A stretch of DNA of 64,000 nt from a virus: IMG/VR virus record IMGVR_UViG_3300042731_001312, positions 1 through 64,000 of that record. One strand, 5' to 3'. The first letter of the stretch is position 1; every line of letters begins with the position of its first letter. The notes beneath the pieces were generated by a model that was given only the letters and a program-made list of their open reading frames with translations, made no database searches and was not told where the DNA came from. This document shows, one piece after another, positions 47,550 to 55,883 of the stretch. The translations under genes and the position numbers were made by a program.

Positions 47550-47685
47550 CCAAGTCTCTGCCTTCAGGCTAATCTCTGCCTACAGTTCCATCCGCTAACT
47601 AATCTTTCCCCTGGGGTTAAATACATAACTTATATGCGACTTCCCAGAAAAGGTTTCAAAGCTCTCAAACTTTTTTCAAAAAACT
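47550..47685. other. Gap between convergent genes
   Basis: 136 bases between the resolvase gene and a minus-strand gene. It holds a partial direct repeat (CTCTGCCT twice), a CCCCTGGGG palindrome near 47610 and an AT-rich box before 47634. No clear hairpin with T tract is seen for either transcript. Confidence 0.5.
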
Positions 47686-47723
47686 TTAGTGCGATGTATA
47701 GAGCTCTATTCTGGCAGGTATAA
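47634..47723 (+). CDS. Possible 29-residue basic micro-protein
   Basis: An ATG preceded by TAAATACATAACTTAT, similar to the sequence before the 17723 gene (TAAATAACTTATATG), starts a short frame with a basic, amphipathic product (RLPRKGFKALKLFSKNFSA). It overlaps the 3' end of the minus-strand gene at 47686. The evidence is weak; the region may be only a junction between convergent transcripts. Confidence 0.2.
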   Translation: MRLPRKGFKALKLFSKNFSAMYRALFWQV

Positions 47724-47844
47724 CGACTGTCATATTACAGCCATCACAACATTTTCCAGAGTCTTTAACTGGCCACGGATTATTACCGTATTGCCCCTTG
47801 ATAAGCTCGTCGCAAATGCAACATTTAAAAGGTTCTTTTACCAT
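47686..47844 (-). CDS. Small zinc-ribbon-like protein (52 residues)
   Basis: Translated from the minus strand, it contains CCICDELIKGQYGNNPWP and CCDGCN, giving two CxxC pairs like a zinc ribbon, followed by VVIPARIEL. I recall short phage proteins with this GNNP...CC..CN...VIPARI pattern, of unknown function. The start overlaps the end of the upstream minus-strand gene, indicating one operon under the 48146-48209 promoter module. A plus-strand frame across the same DNA is a shadow. Confidence 0.75.
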   Translation of the reverse strand: MVKEPFKCCICDELIKGQYGNNPWPVKDSGKCCDGCNMTVVIPARIELYTSH

Positions 47845-48134
47845 ACTTGTGTCATTGATTCACCGTACTCGGCGATGTCGTCTTTAATAATATTGATAAT
47901 GTCTTCGATTCGCCTTACATCTTCCATCGGCAATCCAAGTGTTTTTGAGTCTTCAAGCAGAGTATCATATAGATAACCATCCCAGATACCGCTAAGAGCA
48001 TTTGTTACGTTGTTAAAGATACTTTCATCATTGTCAATACACCATGACTGGACTCGTCTAATGGTTTCTGCGTGGTAGCTCATAAGCTCCCCGTCAAATA
48101 ATTGGTGTCTGTTGAATCTTTGATAATTTGCCAT
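47838..48134 (-). CDS. Small acidic protein, function unknown
   Basis: 98 residues, helical and acidic (MEDVRRIEDIINIIKDDIAEYG). First gene behind copy B of the 64-bp promoter module. Unusually for this genome it has a good Shine-Dalgarno-like AAGGAG six bases before the ATG. No family recognised. Confidence 0.65.
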   Translation of the reverse strand: MANYQRFNRHQLFDGELMSYHAETIRRVQSWCIDNDESIFNNVTNALSGIWDGYLYDTLLEDSKTLGLPMEDVRRIEDIINIIKDDIAEYGESMTQVW

Positions 48135-48145
48135 TTGTCTCCTTG

Positions 48146-48209
48146 TTTAATTACAGTACTAATATAATAAAAAAATCTGATATATGAAACTTTTTTAGCA
48201 ACTATTTTG
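48146..48209 (-). promoter_or_regulatory. 64-bp promoter module, copy B
   Basis: On the minus strand: CAAAATAGTT, about 30 bases including a T run, then ATATTAGTACTGTAATTAAA ending 11 bases before the start at 48134. Same overall length and spacing as copies A and C. It drives 47838-48134 and the zinc-ribbon gene. Confidence 0.7.
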
Positions 48210-48252
48210 CAAAAAACTTATTAACATCACCGCAGAAACAAATCAGAATGTA

Positions 48253-48262
48253 GATATATAAT
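48253..48262 (+). promoter_or_regulatory. Candidate promoter GATATATAAT before the replication block
   Basis: 38 bases before the ATG at 48291 and divergent from copy B of the 64-bp module. It would drive the small 48291 gene and the gp32 gene. Confidence 0.5.
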
Positions 48263-48290
48263 ATGTATAACAAACAAAAGAATTGGTGAT

Positions 48291-48485
48291 ATGTTGATTA
48301 CAGCGGACTACTTCCGTCTCAATGAGATCCTTACACAAATGGTGGAAGCTAACCAGCTCACAGAAGGTGAGCGTGAAGAGTTACTACACAAATCAGGGCT
48401 GATTAAGCAAGAGGACGGGACATGGAAGGAAGTATCTACAGACTCTAGAACAGGGTATGCTGAAGCTTATTTGACATTGGACTGA
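48291..48485 (+). CDS. Small protein upstream of gp32, function unknown
   Basis: 64 residues, acidic, mostly helical (LNEILTQMVEANQLTEGERE). It lies 77 bases upstream of gp32 behind a late-type box. No family recognised; possibly a leader gene. Confidence 0.5.
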   Translation: MLITADYFRLNEILTQMVEANQLTEGEREELLHKSGLIKQEDGTWKEVSTDSRTGYAEAYLTLD

Positions 48486-48562
48486 AACTATTGATTGTTG
48501 TGCAACTATAAGGTATTGAAAGTAATTTTCAAGTTTTAAACATTTAAACAATTTTAAGTATC

Positions 48563-49492
48563 ATGAGTGAAAATTTTGACATTTTTAACTTGGGCGTAGA
48601 AGACGTTGAAACGCATCAGCCCCAACAAACAACGGTAAACGAAGTTTACAAACCAACTGCCGATGACGGCAAAGACGGAACTTACAAAGCACTAGTGCGT
48701 TTTGTTCCAAACCCAGAGAATCCAAGAAAATCTCTGATTCAAAAGTACGTACACTGGATGACTAACTCAAACGGTGACGGTAAATTAGTTGACTCTCCAG
48801 CTACTATCGGCGAGCACTGTCCAATTGCAGATGTATTCTGGAAATTGCGCAAGTCTGACTCAGCGGTAGATCGAAAATCTTCTGAGAAGCTAAAGAGACG
48901 TCAGCAGTACTATTCTCTTATTAAGATTATTAAAGATCCACAAAACCCAGAACTAGAGGGTACTTACAAAGTATTCAAATTCGGTTACAAGATCAAAGAA
49001 AAGATCGACTCTGAGTTGAAGCCTGATTTTGGTGAGCCAACACAAGTATACGATCTATTTGAAGGTAAGAACTTTGAATTAGTTATCACTCGCCAAGGTG
49101 AGTACAATAACTACGATAAGTCTAAGTTCTCTTCTAGTAAATCTGCAATCTTAATGGGTGATACTCCAGCAGAAAGAACTCAAGAGGCAATGAGTCAAAT
49201 TAAAGCTGAACTAGAGAATGCTCCTTCATTGGCACAATATGACTATAAGCCATGGGACGAAGACACTAGAGCATTCGTTAACAACGTTCTTAGAATGTAT
49301 CTAAATCCAGGTGACTCGATCGCCGCAGTAACTGCAACTCCAGCTTCAAAGCAAGCAACTGCTAAAGCAGAACCTGCTCCTGTGGCAGCACCAGCAGCAG
49401 TAGCCGCACCTGCAAAAGTAGACACTGAAACAGCTGCACCTGCAAATACGGATGATGATTTAGATTCCTTCTTAAATGACCTCAACCTCTAA
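48563..49492 (+). CDS. 32: Single-stranded DNA-binding protein gp32-like
   Basis: 309 residues (T4 gp32 301). The core is recognisable: KYVHWMTNSNGDGK, QYYSLIKIIKDPQNP, EGTYKVFKFGYKIKEKI, and FELVITRQGEYNNYDKSKF. An Ala/Pro-rich linker and an acidic C-terminal tail (DDDLDSFLNDLNL) follow, the latter being the site where gp32 recruits replication partners. The T4 zinc-binding Cys cluster is reduced to one Cys86 (EHCPIADVFWKL), so zinc is probably not bound. It overlaps the primase gene by 17 bases. Confidence 0.9.
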   Translation: MSENFDIFNLGVEDVETHQPQQTTVNEVYKPTADDGKDGTYKALVRFVPNPENPRKSLIQKYVHWMTNSNGDGKLVDSPATIGEHCPIADVFWKLRKSDSAVDRKSSEKLKRRQQYYSLIKIIKDPQNPELEGTYKVFKFGYKIKEKIDSELKPDFGEPTQVYDLFEGKNFELVITRQGEYNNYDKSKFSSSKSAILMGDTPAERTQEAMSQIKAELENAPSLAQYDYKPWDEDTRAFVNNVLRMYLNPGDSIAAVTATPASKQATAKAEPAPVAAPAAVAAPAKVDTETAAPANTDDDLDSFLNDLNL

Positions 49493-50555
49493 TCCTATAC
49501 AGTTAACAGAGGAGCTTAAGAGTAGAATAAAGAAAGCACTAAAACAAGTTTGTGTAGAACATCATTCTACTCCTAATAAGCAACTACTTAAAGACATGCC
49601 AGGGCGTATAACCCTGGCGTGTCCTTATTGTGGTGATTCTCATACTGATGATACCAAGAAACGTGGTAACATGTATTGGGACACTTTGCAGTATCATTGC
49701 TATAACTGCTCTCACCACACAAACCTGCATAGTTTCTTAAAGGACCATCAGGTTAAAATGCCCAACAATGGTGACTCATTTACTATTATCGACTATATTA
49801 AGGCTAATAAGACACAGGTTACTCAAGACGAAGTCTTACAGAATCAGTCATTAGCTAAAGTACAGGAATTAGGGTTAACAGTCGATGAGTTTAAACAAGT
49901 ATTTGGGGCTAAAGAGATTGAACCTGGGGACTGGATTTGGTTTCAGTTAAAAGACCGATTATTACATAATAAAGCAGATGAGTTTCTGTTTTCCCCCAAA
50001 GGCAATAGACTGTGGATTCTAAACCGTGGGCTTGAAGGTAAAATTATCGGTGCACAATCCAGAAGAATGAAGGGCTATGGGTCTAGATACCTGACCTATG
50101 ACCTACCAAAAATATATGAAGAGTGGAATAAACCGCTCGATCTATCACAAGAGGAATTAAACAAACTTGCAAAAGCCAGCACGCTATTTGGTATTATGCA
50201 AGTTAATTTCCAACAACCAGTAACTCTGTTCGAGGGGCCTATTGACGCTAAGTTTATGCACAACTCTTTAGCGTTAGCTACAGCGGGACGTTCCACAGAA
50301 GAGTTTGATGAAATGGCAACAGTACGTTATATGTTTGATAACGATACTACTGGTAAAAAGAAGATGATGGAAAAATTAAAGAAAGGTAGACCTGTTTTTA
50401 TGTGGTCTAAATTTCTAGAAGATTTTAAGCTAGATACATATAATATCAAGGATTTAAACGACTTGGTAAGAGTATGTTTTGAGCAGAAGTCTCCGGCATG
50501 GAAACAAATTGAAAACTACTTTACATCAAGCGAATTAGACCTATGGTATGTATAA
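49476..50555 (+). CDS. 61: DNA primase gp61-like
   Basis: 359 residues (T4 gp61 342). The N-terminal zinc ribbon uses Cys49, Cys52, Cys75 and Cys78. The TOPRIM core has Glu253-Gly254 (FEGPIDAKF) and Asp288/Asp290 (YMFDNDTTGKK). It makes RNA primers for the lagging strand with the replicative helicase, which is not in this window. Overlap with gp32 indicates one transcript. Confidence 0.9.
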   Translation: MTSTSNPIQLTEELKSRIKKALKQVCVEHHSTPNKQLLKDMPGRITLACPYCGDSHTDDTKKRGNMYWDTLQYHCYNCSHHTNLHSFLKDHQVKMPNNGDSFTIIDYIKANKTQVTQDEVLQNQSLAKVQELGLTVDEFKQVFGAKEIEPGDWIWFQLKDRLLHNKADEFLFSPKGNRLWILNRGLEGKIIGAQSRRMKGYGSRYLTYDLPKIYEEWNKPLDLSQEELNKLAKASTLFGIMQVNFQQPVTLFEGPIDAKFMHNSLALATAGRSTEEFDEMATVRYMFDNDTTGKKKMMEKLKKGRPVFMWSKFLEDFKLDTYNIKDLNDLVRVCFEQKSPAWKQIENYFTSSELDLWYV

Positions 50556-50560
50556 AAGAA

Positions 50561-50752
50561 ATGGAAGATAAGTTAGAAGACTTTTTTAAAGACTCTGATA
50601 GATTTAAAGGCAACAAGCTTTTAGTCGGCTTTGATGTAGATGAGTTTAACGTACAGAGTAAAGATTTTGCTGTGGAAAAGCCTAAACTTAAGAAGGGCCA
50701 AAAGGCTGCTAAGTTTATTAAGTCTAATCCAAACAAAAAATCTCTGTTCTAA
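50561..50752 (+). CDS. Small basic protein, function unknown
   Basis: 63 residues starting EDKLEDFFKDSDRFKG and ending in Lys/Asn-rich sequence. The start at 50561 follows the primase stop by five bases; 50543 is an alternative start inside the primase gene. Position in the replication operon suggests an accessory role only. Confidence 0.5.
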   Translation: MEDKLEDFFKDSDRFKGNKLLVGFDVDEFNVQSKDFAVEKPKLKKGQKAAKFIKSNPNKKSLF

Positions 50753-50762
50753 TATAACTAAT

Positions 50763-51185
50763 ATGAGTAAAGAAAAGATTCAGGCCCTAGATCAAAAGTT
50801 ATCTGCCCAAAGACAACAGTGGTCAGATACTGTTAGGGGCCTAGCAAAGGGACTAAAGAAAGTCGACGGCATGGAAGATGTTATCGCTGAGGTGTTATCT
50901 TCAAGACAGACCATGGTCGACCAAATCGCGTACCTTAATGTAAAAATAAAAGAACAAAGAACGGCAATCTCAGTTAGATACCGCGAGGCATATATCAGAT
51001 ATTATGAGTATGACTACAAACTAGGTGAGAAGCAAAAGGAAAGGTTTATCGAAACCGATCTGGCAGATGAGAATATTATTCTATCTCATCTAGAAAATCA
51101 ACTAGACTTTTTTAATAGCTCAGTAAAAACCCTAGATAATATGGGCTTTGCTATTAGAAATAGGTTGTCGTTGAATGGACTATAA
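50763..51185 (+). CDS. uvsY: Recombination mediator UvsY-like
   Basis: 140 residues, matching T4 UvsY (137) in length and in its helical layout, with a C-terminal FFNSSVKTLDNMGFAIRNRL comparable to the UvsY end. UvsY loads the UvsX recombinase onto gp32-coated DNA. The next gene is uvsW, the same neighbour as in T4. The start at 50763 after an A-rich leader is preferred to an upstream ATG at 50640 inside the previous gene. Confidence 0.75.
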   Translation: MSKEKIQALDQKLSAQRQQWSDTVRGLAKGLKKVDGMEDVIAEVLSSRQTMVDQIAYLNVKIKEQRTAISVRYREAYIRYYEYDYKLGEKQKERFIETDLADENIILSHLENQLDFFNSSVKTLDNMGFAIRNRLSLNGL

Positions 51186-51188
51186 TAG

Positions 51189-52697
51189 ATGGAACTAAGT
51201 TTAACAGATAATAAGCAGTTTCTACGTGTTGATGAGGCGAGTGAGTTAGAGATAGAACAGCTTAACATCACTTTTAATCGTAGGATTGAGAACTGGCGAT
51301 TCCACCCTCTTGTGAAAAAGGGTTTATGGGATGGCTATATCTCATATATTAAGGATGATAAATGGATTCCTTCTGGCTTATGGAAAGAGATAATGGACCT
51401 GTGTAAGCAGTATAAGTTTGAGCTTAAGATGAATGGCGTTACCTCGTTGTTCGATCCTAGTGTAAAGCAAGAAGAGTTCACAGAGTGGGCAGAACAGTAT
51501 TTCGACGGCCATGAAATTACACCTAGAGACTATCAGATTGAGGCCGCATATAATATCTTAAGGTTTAGAAGATGTCTAAGTGAATTAGCAACATCAGCAG
51601 GTAAAACCCTGATAACGTATATGGCTCTTGCGTATATGTTAGAGAAGGGTAAAGCAGGCAGAGTATTACTTATTGTCCCAAACGTTTCGCTAGTCGTACA
51701 GGCCTCTGAGGACTTCATGGACTATAACTGGCGTGCAGCTACTAATATTAAAATACAACAGATCTACTCTGGTCAGAAAGTAAGACCCGGTAGAAACGTG
51801 GTAATCGGTACATATCAATCCCTAGTTAAAAAGGATAAAGAATACTTTGAGCAGTTTGACGCTGTAATTATTGATGAGACTCATAAAGCCAAATCCACAT
51901 CAATTAAAACTATTCTACAAAAGTGTACTGCTGCAAACTATCGTTTTGGTTTATCGGGTACAATTCCAAAACCAAAAACATTAGATAGATTAACCTTAAT
52001 GTCTCACACCGGACCTGTGATTACAGAGGTTAATGCAAACTTCTTACAACAAGAAGGCCACATTGCAGGTTGTAATGTGAAAGTAATTAAAATGGATTAT
52101 GCTCCACAAAGTACAAAGAATGCTTTTAGAGAGATGTCCCAAAACAGATATGAAAGTAAAGACGTTTTCAAATTCGAAAGCAATTATGTCATCAATTCAA
52201 CAGGCCGCCTTAGTTTCATTTGCAACATTATTTCCAGAGTACGCGGCAATAGCCTTGTACTTTTCCACAGGATTGAACATGGTAAGAGAATCTATGAGAA
52301 ACTTCGCCAAGATAGCGATAAGCCAATTTACTATGTTGATGGCAACACCGATAAAGACATCCGTGAAGAATATAAGAAGAAAATGGAAGCTGGCGCCCAG
52401 GTTGTTATTGTGGCTTCTTACGGTACATTTTCTACTGGTATTTCTATTAAAAAAATACACAATATCTTCTTTACAGAATCGTTTAAGTCGGAAGTCATAA
52501 TTAGACAATCGATCGGTCGAGGTCTAAGAAAACACCACACCAAATCAGAGGTTAATATTATTGATTTTGTAGATGATTTAAGCTCACCGGACTGGGATAA
52601 TTACCTTATCAGACACGCGAAGGCTAGGCAGAAGATCTACAAGGAGCAGAAGTTCCCTTTTGAGATAAAAAATGTAACTTTTGACGGTGATATATAA
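51189..52697 (+). CDS. uvsW: Branch-migration helicase UvsW
   Basis: 502 residues. Superfamily 2 motifs: Walker A at 135-140 (TSAGKT, Lys139), DETH box at 229-232, and C-terminal motif VI (IRQSIGRGLRKH). The N-terminal UvsW-specific region (NITFNRRIENWRFHPLVKKG) is present. UvsW remodels recombination intermediates and unwinds R-loops. Directly after UvsY, as in T4. Confidence 0.93.
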   Translation: MELSLTDNKQFLRVDEASELEIEQLNITFNRRIENWRFHPLVKKGLWDGYISYIKDDKWIPSGLWKEIMDLCKQYKFELKMNGVTSLFDPSVKQEEFTEWAEQYFDGHEITPRDYQIEAAYNILRFRRCLSELATSAGKTLITYMALAYMLEKGKAGRVLLIVPNVSLVVQASEDFMDYNWRAATNIKIQQIYSGQKVRPGRNVVIGTYQSLVKKDKEYFEQFDAVIIDETHKAKSTSIKTILQKCTAANYRFGLSGTIPKPKTLDRLTLMSHTGPVITEVNANFLQQEGHIAGCNVKVIKMDYAPQSTKNAFREMSQNRYESKDVFKFESNYVINSTGRLSFICNIISRVRGNSLVLFHRIEHGKRIYEKLRQDSDKPIYYVDGNTDKDIREEYKKKMEAGAQVVIVASYGTFSTGISIKKIHNIFFTESFKSEVIIRQSIGRGLRKHHTKSEVNIIDFVDDLSSPDWDNYLIRHAKARQKIYKEQKFPFEIKNVTFDGDI

Positions 52698-52698
52698 T
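52689..52698 (+). promoter_or_regulatory. Candidate late promoter GATATATAAT
   Basis: Overlaps the uvsW stop and lies 45 bases before the ATG at 52734. It would open the second block of capsid-targeted proteins. Confidence 0.5.
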
Positions 52699-52733
52699 AC
52701 TATAGTAAAGTATTAAAAATAAATTCAATAAAA

Positions 52734-54584
52734 ATGGGTTCATTAAAACTACAATCTTTTGAAGAGTTTGCAAACGCTTCTGCAAAGGCAGCTGCTGTAA
52801 AACTTGAAGAGGAACAAAGCGCTGCAAGAAACGCTGCAGCAGATCAATTTAAATCTCTATTAGCCGAGTTCGGCGCTACATCATTAAAAGATCTTAACGA
52901 AGAGGAAAGAGGCAAGTTTTACGCTAAACTTGGTGCTTCTGAAATCTCTGAGTCTGTAGCAATCATCGAAGAAGGCACGAGATCTCAAGTAGGTAGAATT
53001 ACTAAAAGAGGTAAAATCGAATCAGTGTATATGCACTATGATGGTTATCCAGACCACATGCTACCTACAATTAAAAAAGGATATAAGGACGGAGCTAACG
53101 TTCAACTACTGTTGAAGAAAGGAGGTGGCTCAGGCCTGGAAGCAGATCCAGCAAAGATTAATTTCTATGGAGATAAGCATGTATTGAAAGGTGACGCTAA
53201 AAATATTGATAAGTATCTAAAGGATGCTGACTATGATGGTGGTGCAGAATTCGTTTACCTATATGATGAAAGAGATGGTAAATGGTATATGGCTGACATC
53301 TATGGCGGCGGTGGTTTAACACCAGCATTTGAGTCATTTATTATTAACGAAGCGTTTGTACCTTCTAAGGGTAATTTAAGAGACGCTAAGAAAGTGTCTA
53401 AGTCGTTAGAGCAAATTATGATGGAAGCGGTTGCTTTAACTAGAGATAAAGAGACTCACCTAGGCGCAGTAAAATACTTATTAATGTATGCACTAGAAGA
53501 TGCTAACTTCCACAGCTATATGGAACCCGTAGCTAAGAAGATTGGCGGAAAGATCAGAACTATTATGGTATCGATCGATGAACTAGGTGGTATTGAACTT
53601 CCTATCGGTGCAAAAACAATCCAAAAATTCCTAGACCAAAGATACTCTAATTTATCTAGCGCAGCTGGATGGTCAGGTATCGGTCTTGTTGAGGGTGTTG
53701 CAATGTATCTAGATGGATGGGGCTTCTCAAAAGAGGCTCAAGCAATCGTAGATCAATTTAATCTAATCTGGCAAAATGAGTCAGTAATGAATGAGGGTAA
53801 TGCATTCCTAGCAGCAAGAGCAAAAGCAATCGAGGAAGATGCTGAAGAGTTCGAGTTTAACGGTAAGACTTACCCGGTTATTAAAGAATCTGATGAGGCT
53901 ATCTGTGAAGCAACTGTTGAGATGGATGCATTAGATCCAGATAATAAAGACTTCTTAAAGTTCTTAAAGAAGAACAGGGTTAAAATCATTAATAAAGTTA
54001 TGGACGGTCCAGGCGGAGGTACACCAGTTATTACAATGCAGGGTAAAAGAAAAGACCTTGAAAAAGTATTAGCAGATCCAGAACTTGGTTGGGACGATCC
54101 AGATTTAGCAGAATATATTGAAGAAGGTAACGCTTTCGGTGCTGCAAGAGCTGAGGCTATTGCTAAAGGTGATGACAAATTCAAAGTAGGAGACGAAGAA
54201 TATCCAGTTGAAGACGTTGACGCTGAAGATAAAGAGAACGCTGAAGAGTTTGCAGCAGAAGGTAATGCTTTCGGTGCTGCAAGAGCAGAGGCTATCGCTA
54301 AAGGCGAAAAAGAATTTACAGTAGACGGAGAAACTTACCCGGTTGAAGACGTTGACGCTGAAGATAAAGAGAACGCTGAAGAGTTTGCTAACGAAGAAGC
54401 AGTTACAGAGGCTGAAGTAAAATCAGACGAAGATTTTAAAGAGTATGCATTCTCTGTTTTACAAAAAGCATTCGGTGATAAATTTGATGAAGAAAAAGCA
54501 CAAGAAGTTGTAGACGGTTTATTGTCTAAGCACGGTGAAGATTATGGTGCAGCAGTAGGTGCATTACAATCGTCATTAGGATAA
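52734..54584 (+). CDS. Multi-domain capsid-targeted protein with GNAF repeats
   Basis: 616 residues. The N-terminus (GSLKLQSFEEFANASAKAAA) resembles the capsid-targeting element and continues into an Ala/Glu-rich helix. A beta domain follows (VYMHYDGYPDHMLPTI; FVYLYDERDGKWYMADIYGG), then FESFIINEAFVPSKGNLRDA, an L/I-x-E type junction. The C-terminal third contains three repeats with GNAF-x-AARA-x-AI and a YPVE end. The repeated block ends in an acidic spacer. Possible roles are head-internal or injected protein; the function is unknown. Repeats like these occur in other marine T4-like phages, from memory. Confidence 0.6.
   Translation: MGSLKLQSFEEFANASAKAAAVKLEEEQSAARNAAADQFKSLLAEFGATSLKDLNEEERGKFYAKLGASEISESVAIIEEGTRSQVGRITKRGKIESVYMHYDGYPDHMLPTIKKGYKDGANVQLLLKKGGGSGLEADPAKINFYGDKHVLKGDAKNIDKYLKDADYDGGAEFVYLYDERDGKWYMADIYGGGGLTPAFESFIINEAFVPSKGNLRDAKKVSKSLEQIMMEAVALTRDKETHLGAVKYLLMYALEDANFHSYMEPVAKKIGGKIRTIMVSIDELGGIELPIGAKTIQKFLDQRYSNLSSAAGWSGIGLVEGVAMYLDGWGFSKEAQAIVDQFNLIWQNESVMNEGNAFLAARAKAIEEDAEEFEFNGKTYPVIKESDEAICEATVEMDALDPDNKDFLKFLKKNRVKIINKVMDGPGGGTPVITMQGKRKDLEKVLADPELGWDDPDLAEYIEEGNAFGAARAEAIAKGDDKFKVGDEEYPVEDVDAEDKENAEEFAAEGNAFGAARAEAIAKGEKEFTVDGETYPVEDVDAEDKENAEEFANEEAVTEAEVKSDEDFKEYAFSVLQKAFGDKFDEEKAQEVVDGLLSKHGEDYGAAVGALQSSLG
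54126..54395 (+). repeat. 135-bp tandem duplication (two copies)
   Basis: Two adjacent 45-residue units (GNAFGAARAEAIAKG, then YPVEDVDAEDKENAEEFA). DNA differs at scattered sites, concentrated around the variable central part. A third, more diverged copy of the first half begins near 53797. Confidence 0.85.
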
Positions 54585-54602
54585 ACAAAAACCAAACTTC
54601 TT

Positions 54603-55874
54603 ATGAAGATTTATACAAACTTTCAAGAATTCTTAAACGAAAAAGTCCAGGTTAATAACTTGGACAATTTCGTATTTGAAGGTGGCGCCGCGGGCCACAT
54701 GATGCACCCGTTTGATGACCATTCATTAACATTTGGTGATTTTAAAACTATCGTAAGATCTGCTTTACAAGGAGGTCTAGATTTTGAAGAGGCACCAACT
54801 GAAAAGACAGATGGCCAGAATGTATTCGCAACAGTAAAGGACGGTAAGGCTATGTTTGCCAGAAACAAGGGGCAATTAGCTAATCCACTTGACCTAAACG
54901 GTATTATTGAGATGTTTACTGGCCACGCTTCAAAGCTAGTTGAAGAAACATTCATCTTCGCCGCTAAAGATTTAGCAGAAGCACTGCCAAAGATCAAGGA
55001 CCAATCGGTATTCATGGACGGTAGGGCTTTTATCAACATGGAGCTTATTTACTCTAAGAACCCTAATGTAATCTATTACGACAGAGATGTTATTCAATTC
55101 CACGGTATGAAAGTTACCGATGGTAATGGTAATATCATTAGTGAAGAGAATATCGCAGCAGATATTGTAAAAGCACTACAAGACTTAAAGGCCGATGTGC
55201 AAAAGACCTTTACTATAATTCCCCCTCAAATTTTAAAGATAGGAAAAGACATTAACTTTGACGAGAGAGTCGGCTATTACGAAAAGGCGATAAATAAACT
55301 AAGAGATACTTATAGTCTATCGGATCAAGATGAGGTTAAAATGTATCACGAGGCTTGGTGGAGAAACCAAATCGAAGAGAATTTTGCAGATTTAGACCCG
55401 GCATTAAAAGAGGGACTCTTATTAAGATGGGCGTACCTAGACAAGAAGACTCTAAATATGAGAGAGTTAAAGAAGGCAGTTACTCCAGAACAAGCAAAGG
55501 CCGTTAAAGATTTTGATGGTCAAAGAAACAAGAAGTATAAAGAAAACATTCTACCTTTTGAGAACTTATTTTTAGAATTAGGCGCAGATGTTTTAAAGAA
55601 TGTTTCTAATTTTGTTGCTGCTAATCCAGAAGCTGAGAAAGCAAGATTACACAAGCAGATCAGAACTGAAGCTGACAAGGTTAAAAAGAACGGCGATCTA
55701 AAACAGATTGAGAAGGTAGAAAAAGAATTAAAAAGACTAGAAGGTATCGGCGGTATTGAGTCAATCATTCCAACCGAGGGCCTAGTCTTTAAATACAATG
55801 GTAAAACATTCAAGTTAACTGGGACTTTTGCCGCTATTAACCAGTTAATGGGTATTATTAAATACGGTAGATAA
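54603..55874 (+). CDS. Capsid-targeted nucleotidyltransferase (ligase-fold) protein
   Basis: 423 residues. The N-terminus (KIYTNFQEFLNEKVQVNN) is a strong capsid-targeting-like element with an L-x-E site. The body has the covalent nucleotidyltransferase motifs: motif I EKTDGQ with Lys68, a motif III-like FMDGRAFINMELIY, motif IV EGLVFK at 392-397 and motif V KLTG at 404-407. These are the adenylation motifs of RNA/DNA ligases. Motifs I and IV are unusually far apart, with a helical insert at about 220-370. Substrate unknown. Next gene is a second such enzyme. Confidence 0.65.
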   Translation: MKIYTNFQEFLNEKVQVNNLDNFVFEGGAAGHMMHPFDDHSLTFGDFKTIVRSALQGGLDFEEAPTEKTDGQNVFATVKDGKAMFARNKGQLANPLDLNGIIEMFTGHASKLVEETFIFAAKDLAEALPKIKDQSVFMDGRAFINMELIYSKNPNVIYYDRDVIQFHGMKVTDGNGNIISEENIAADIVKALQDLKADVQKTFTIIPPQILKIGKDINFDERVGYYEKAINKLRDTYSLSDQDEVKMYHEAWWRNQIEENFADLDPALKEGLLLRWAYLDKKTLNMRELKKAVTPEQAKAVKDFDGQRNKKYKENILPFENLFLELGADVLKNVSNFVAANPEAEKARLHKQIRTEADKVKKNGDLKQIEKVEKELKRLEGIGGIESIIPTEGLVFKYNGKTFKLTGTFAAINQLMGIIKYGR

Positions 55875-55883
55875 TAAACTATT

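Noticed and set aside
47550-47685. Possible tRNA or small RNA in the convergent gap
   Set aside because: No cloverleaf or strong hairpin with a T tract can be folded by eye; only short repeats and a small palindrome are seen.
47689-47976. 95-codon plus-strand frame
   Set aside because: It covers the opposite strand of two supported minus-strand genes, including the zinc-ribbon gene, and has no recognisable domain.
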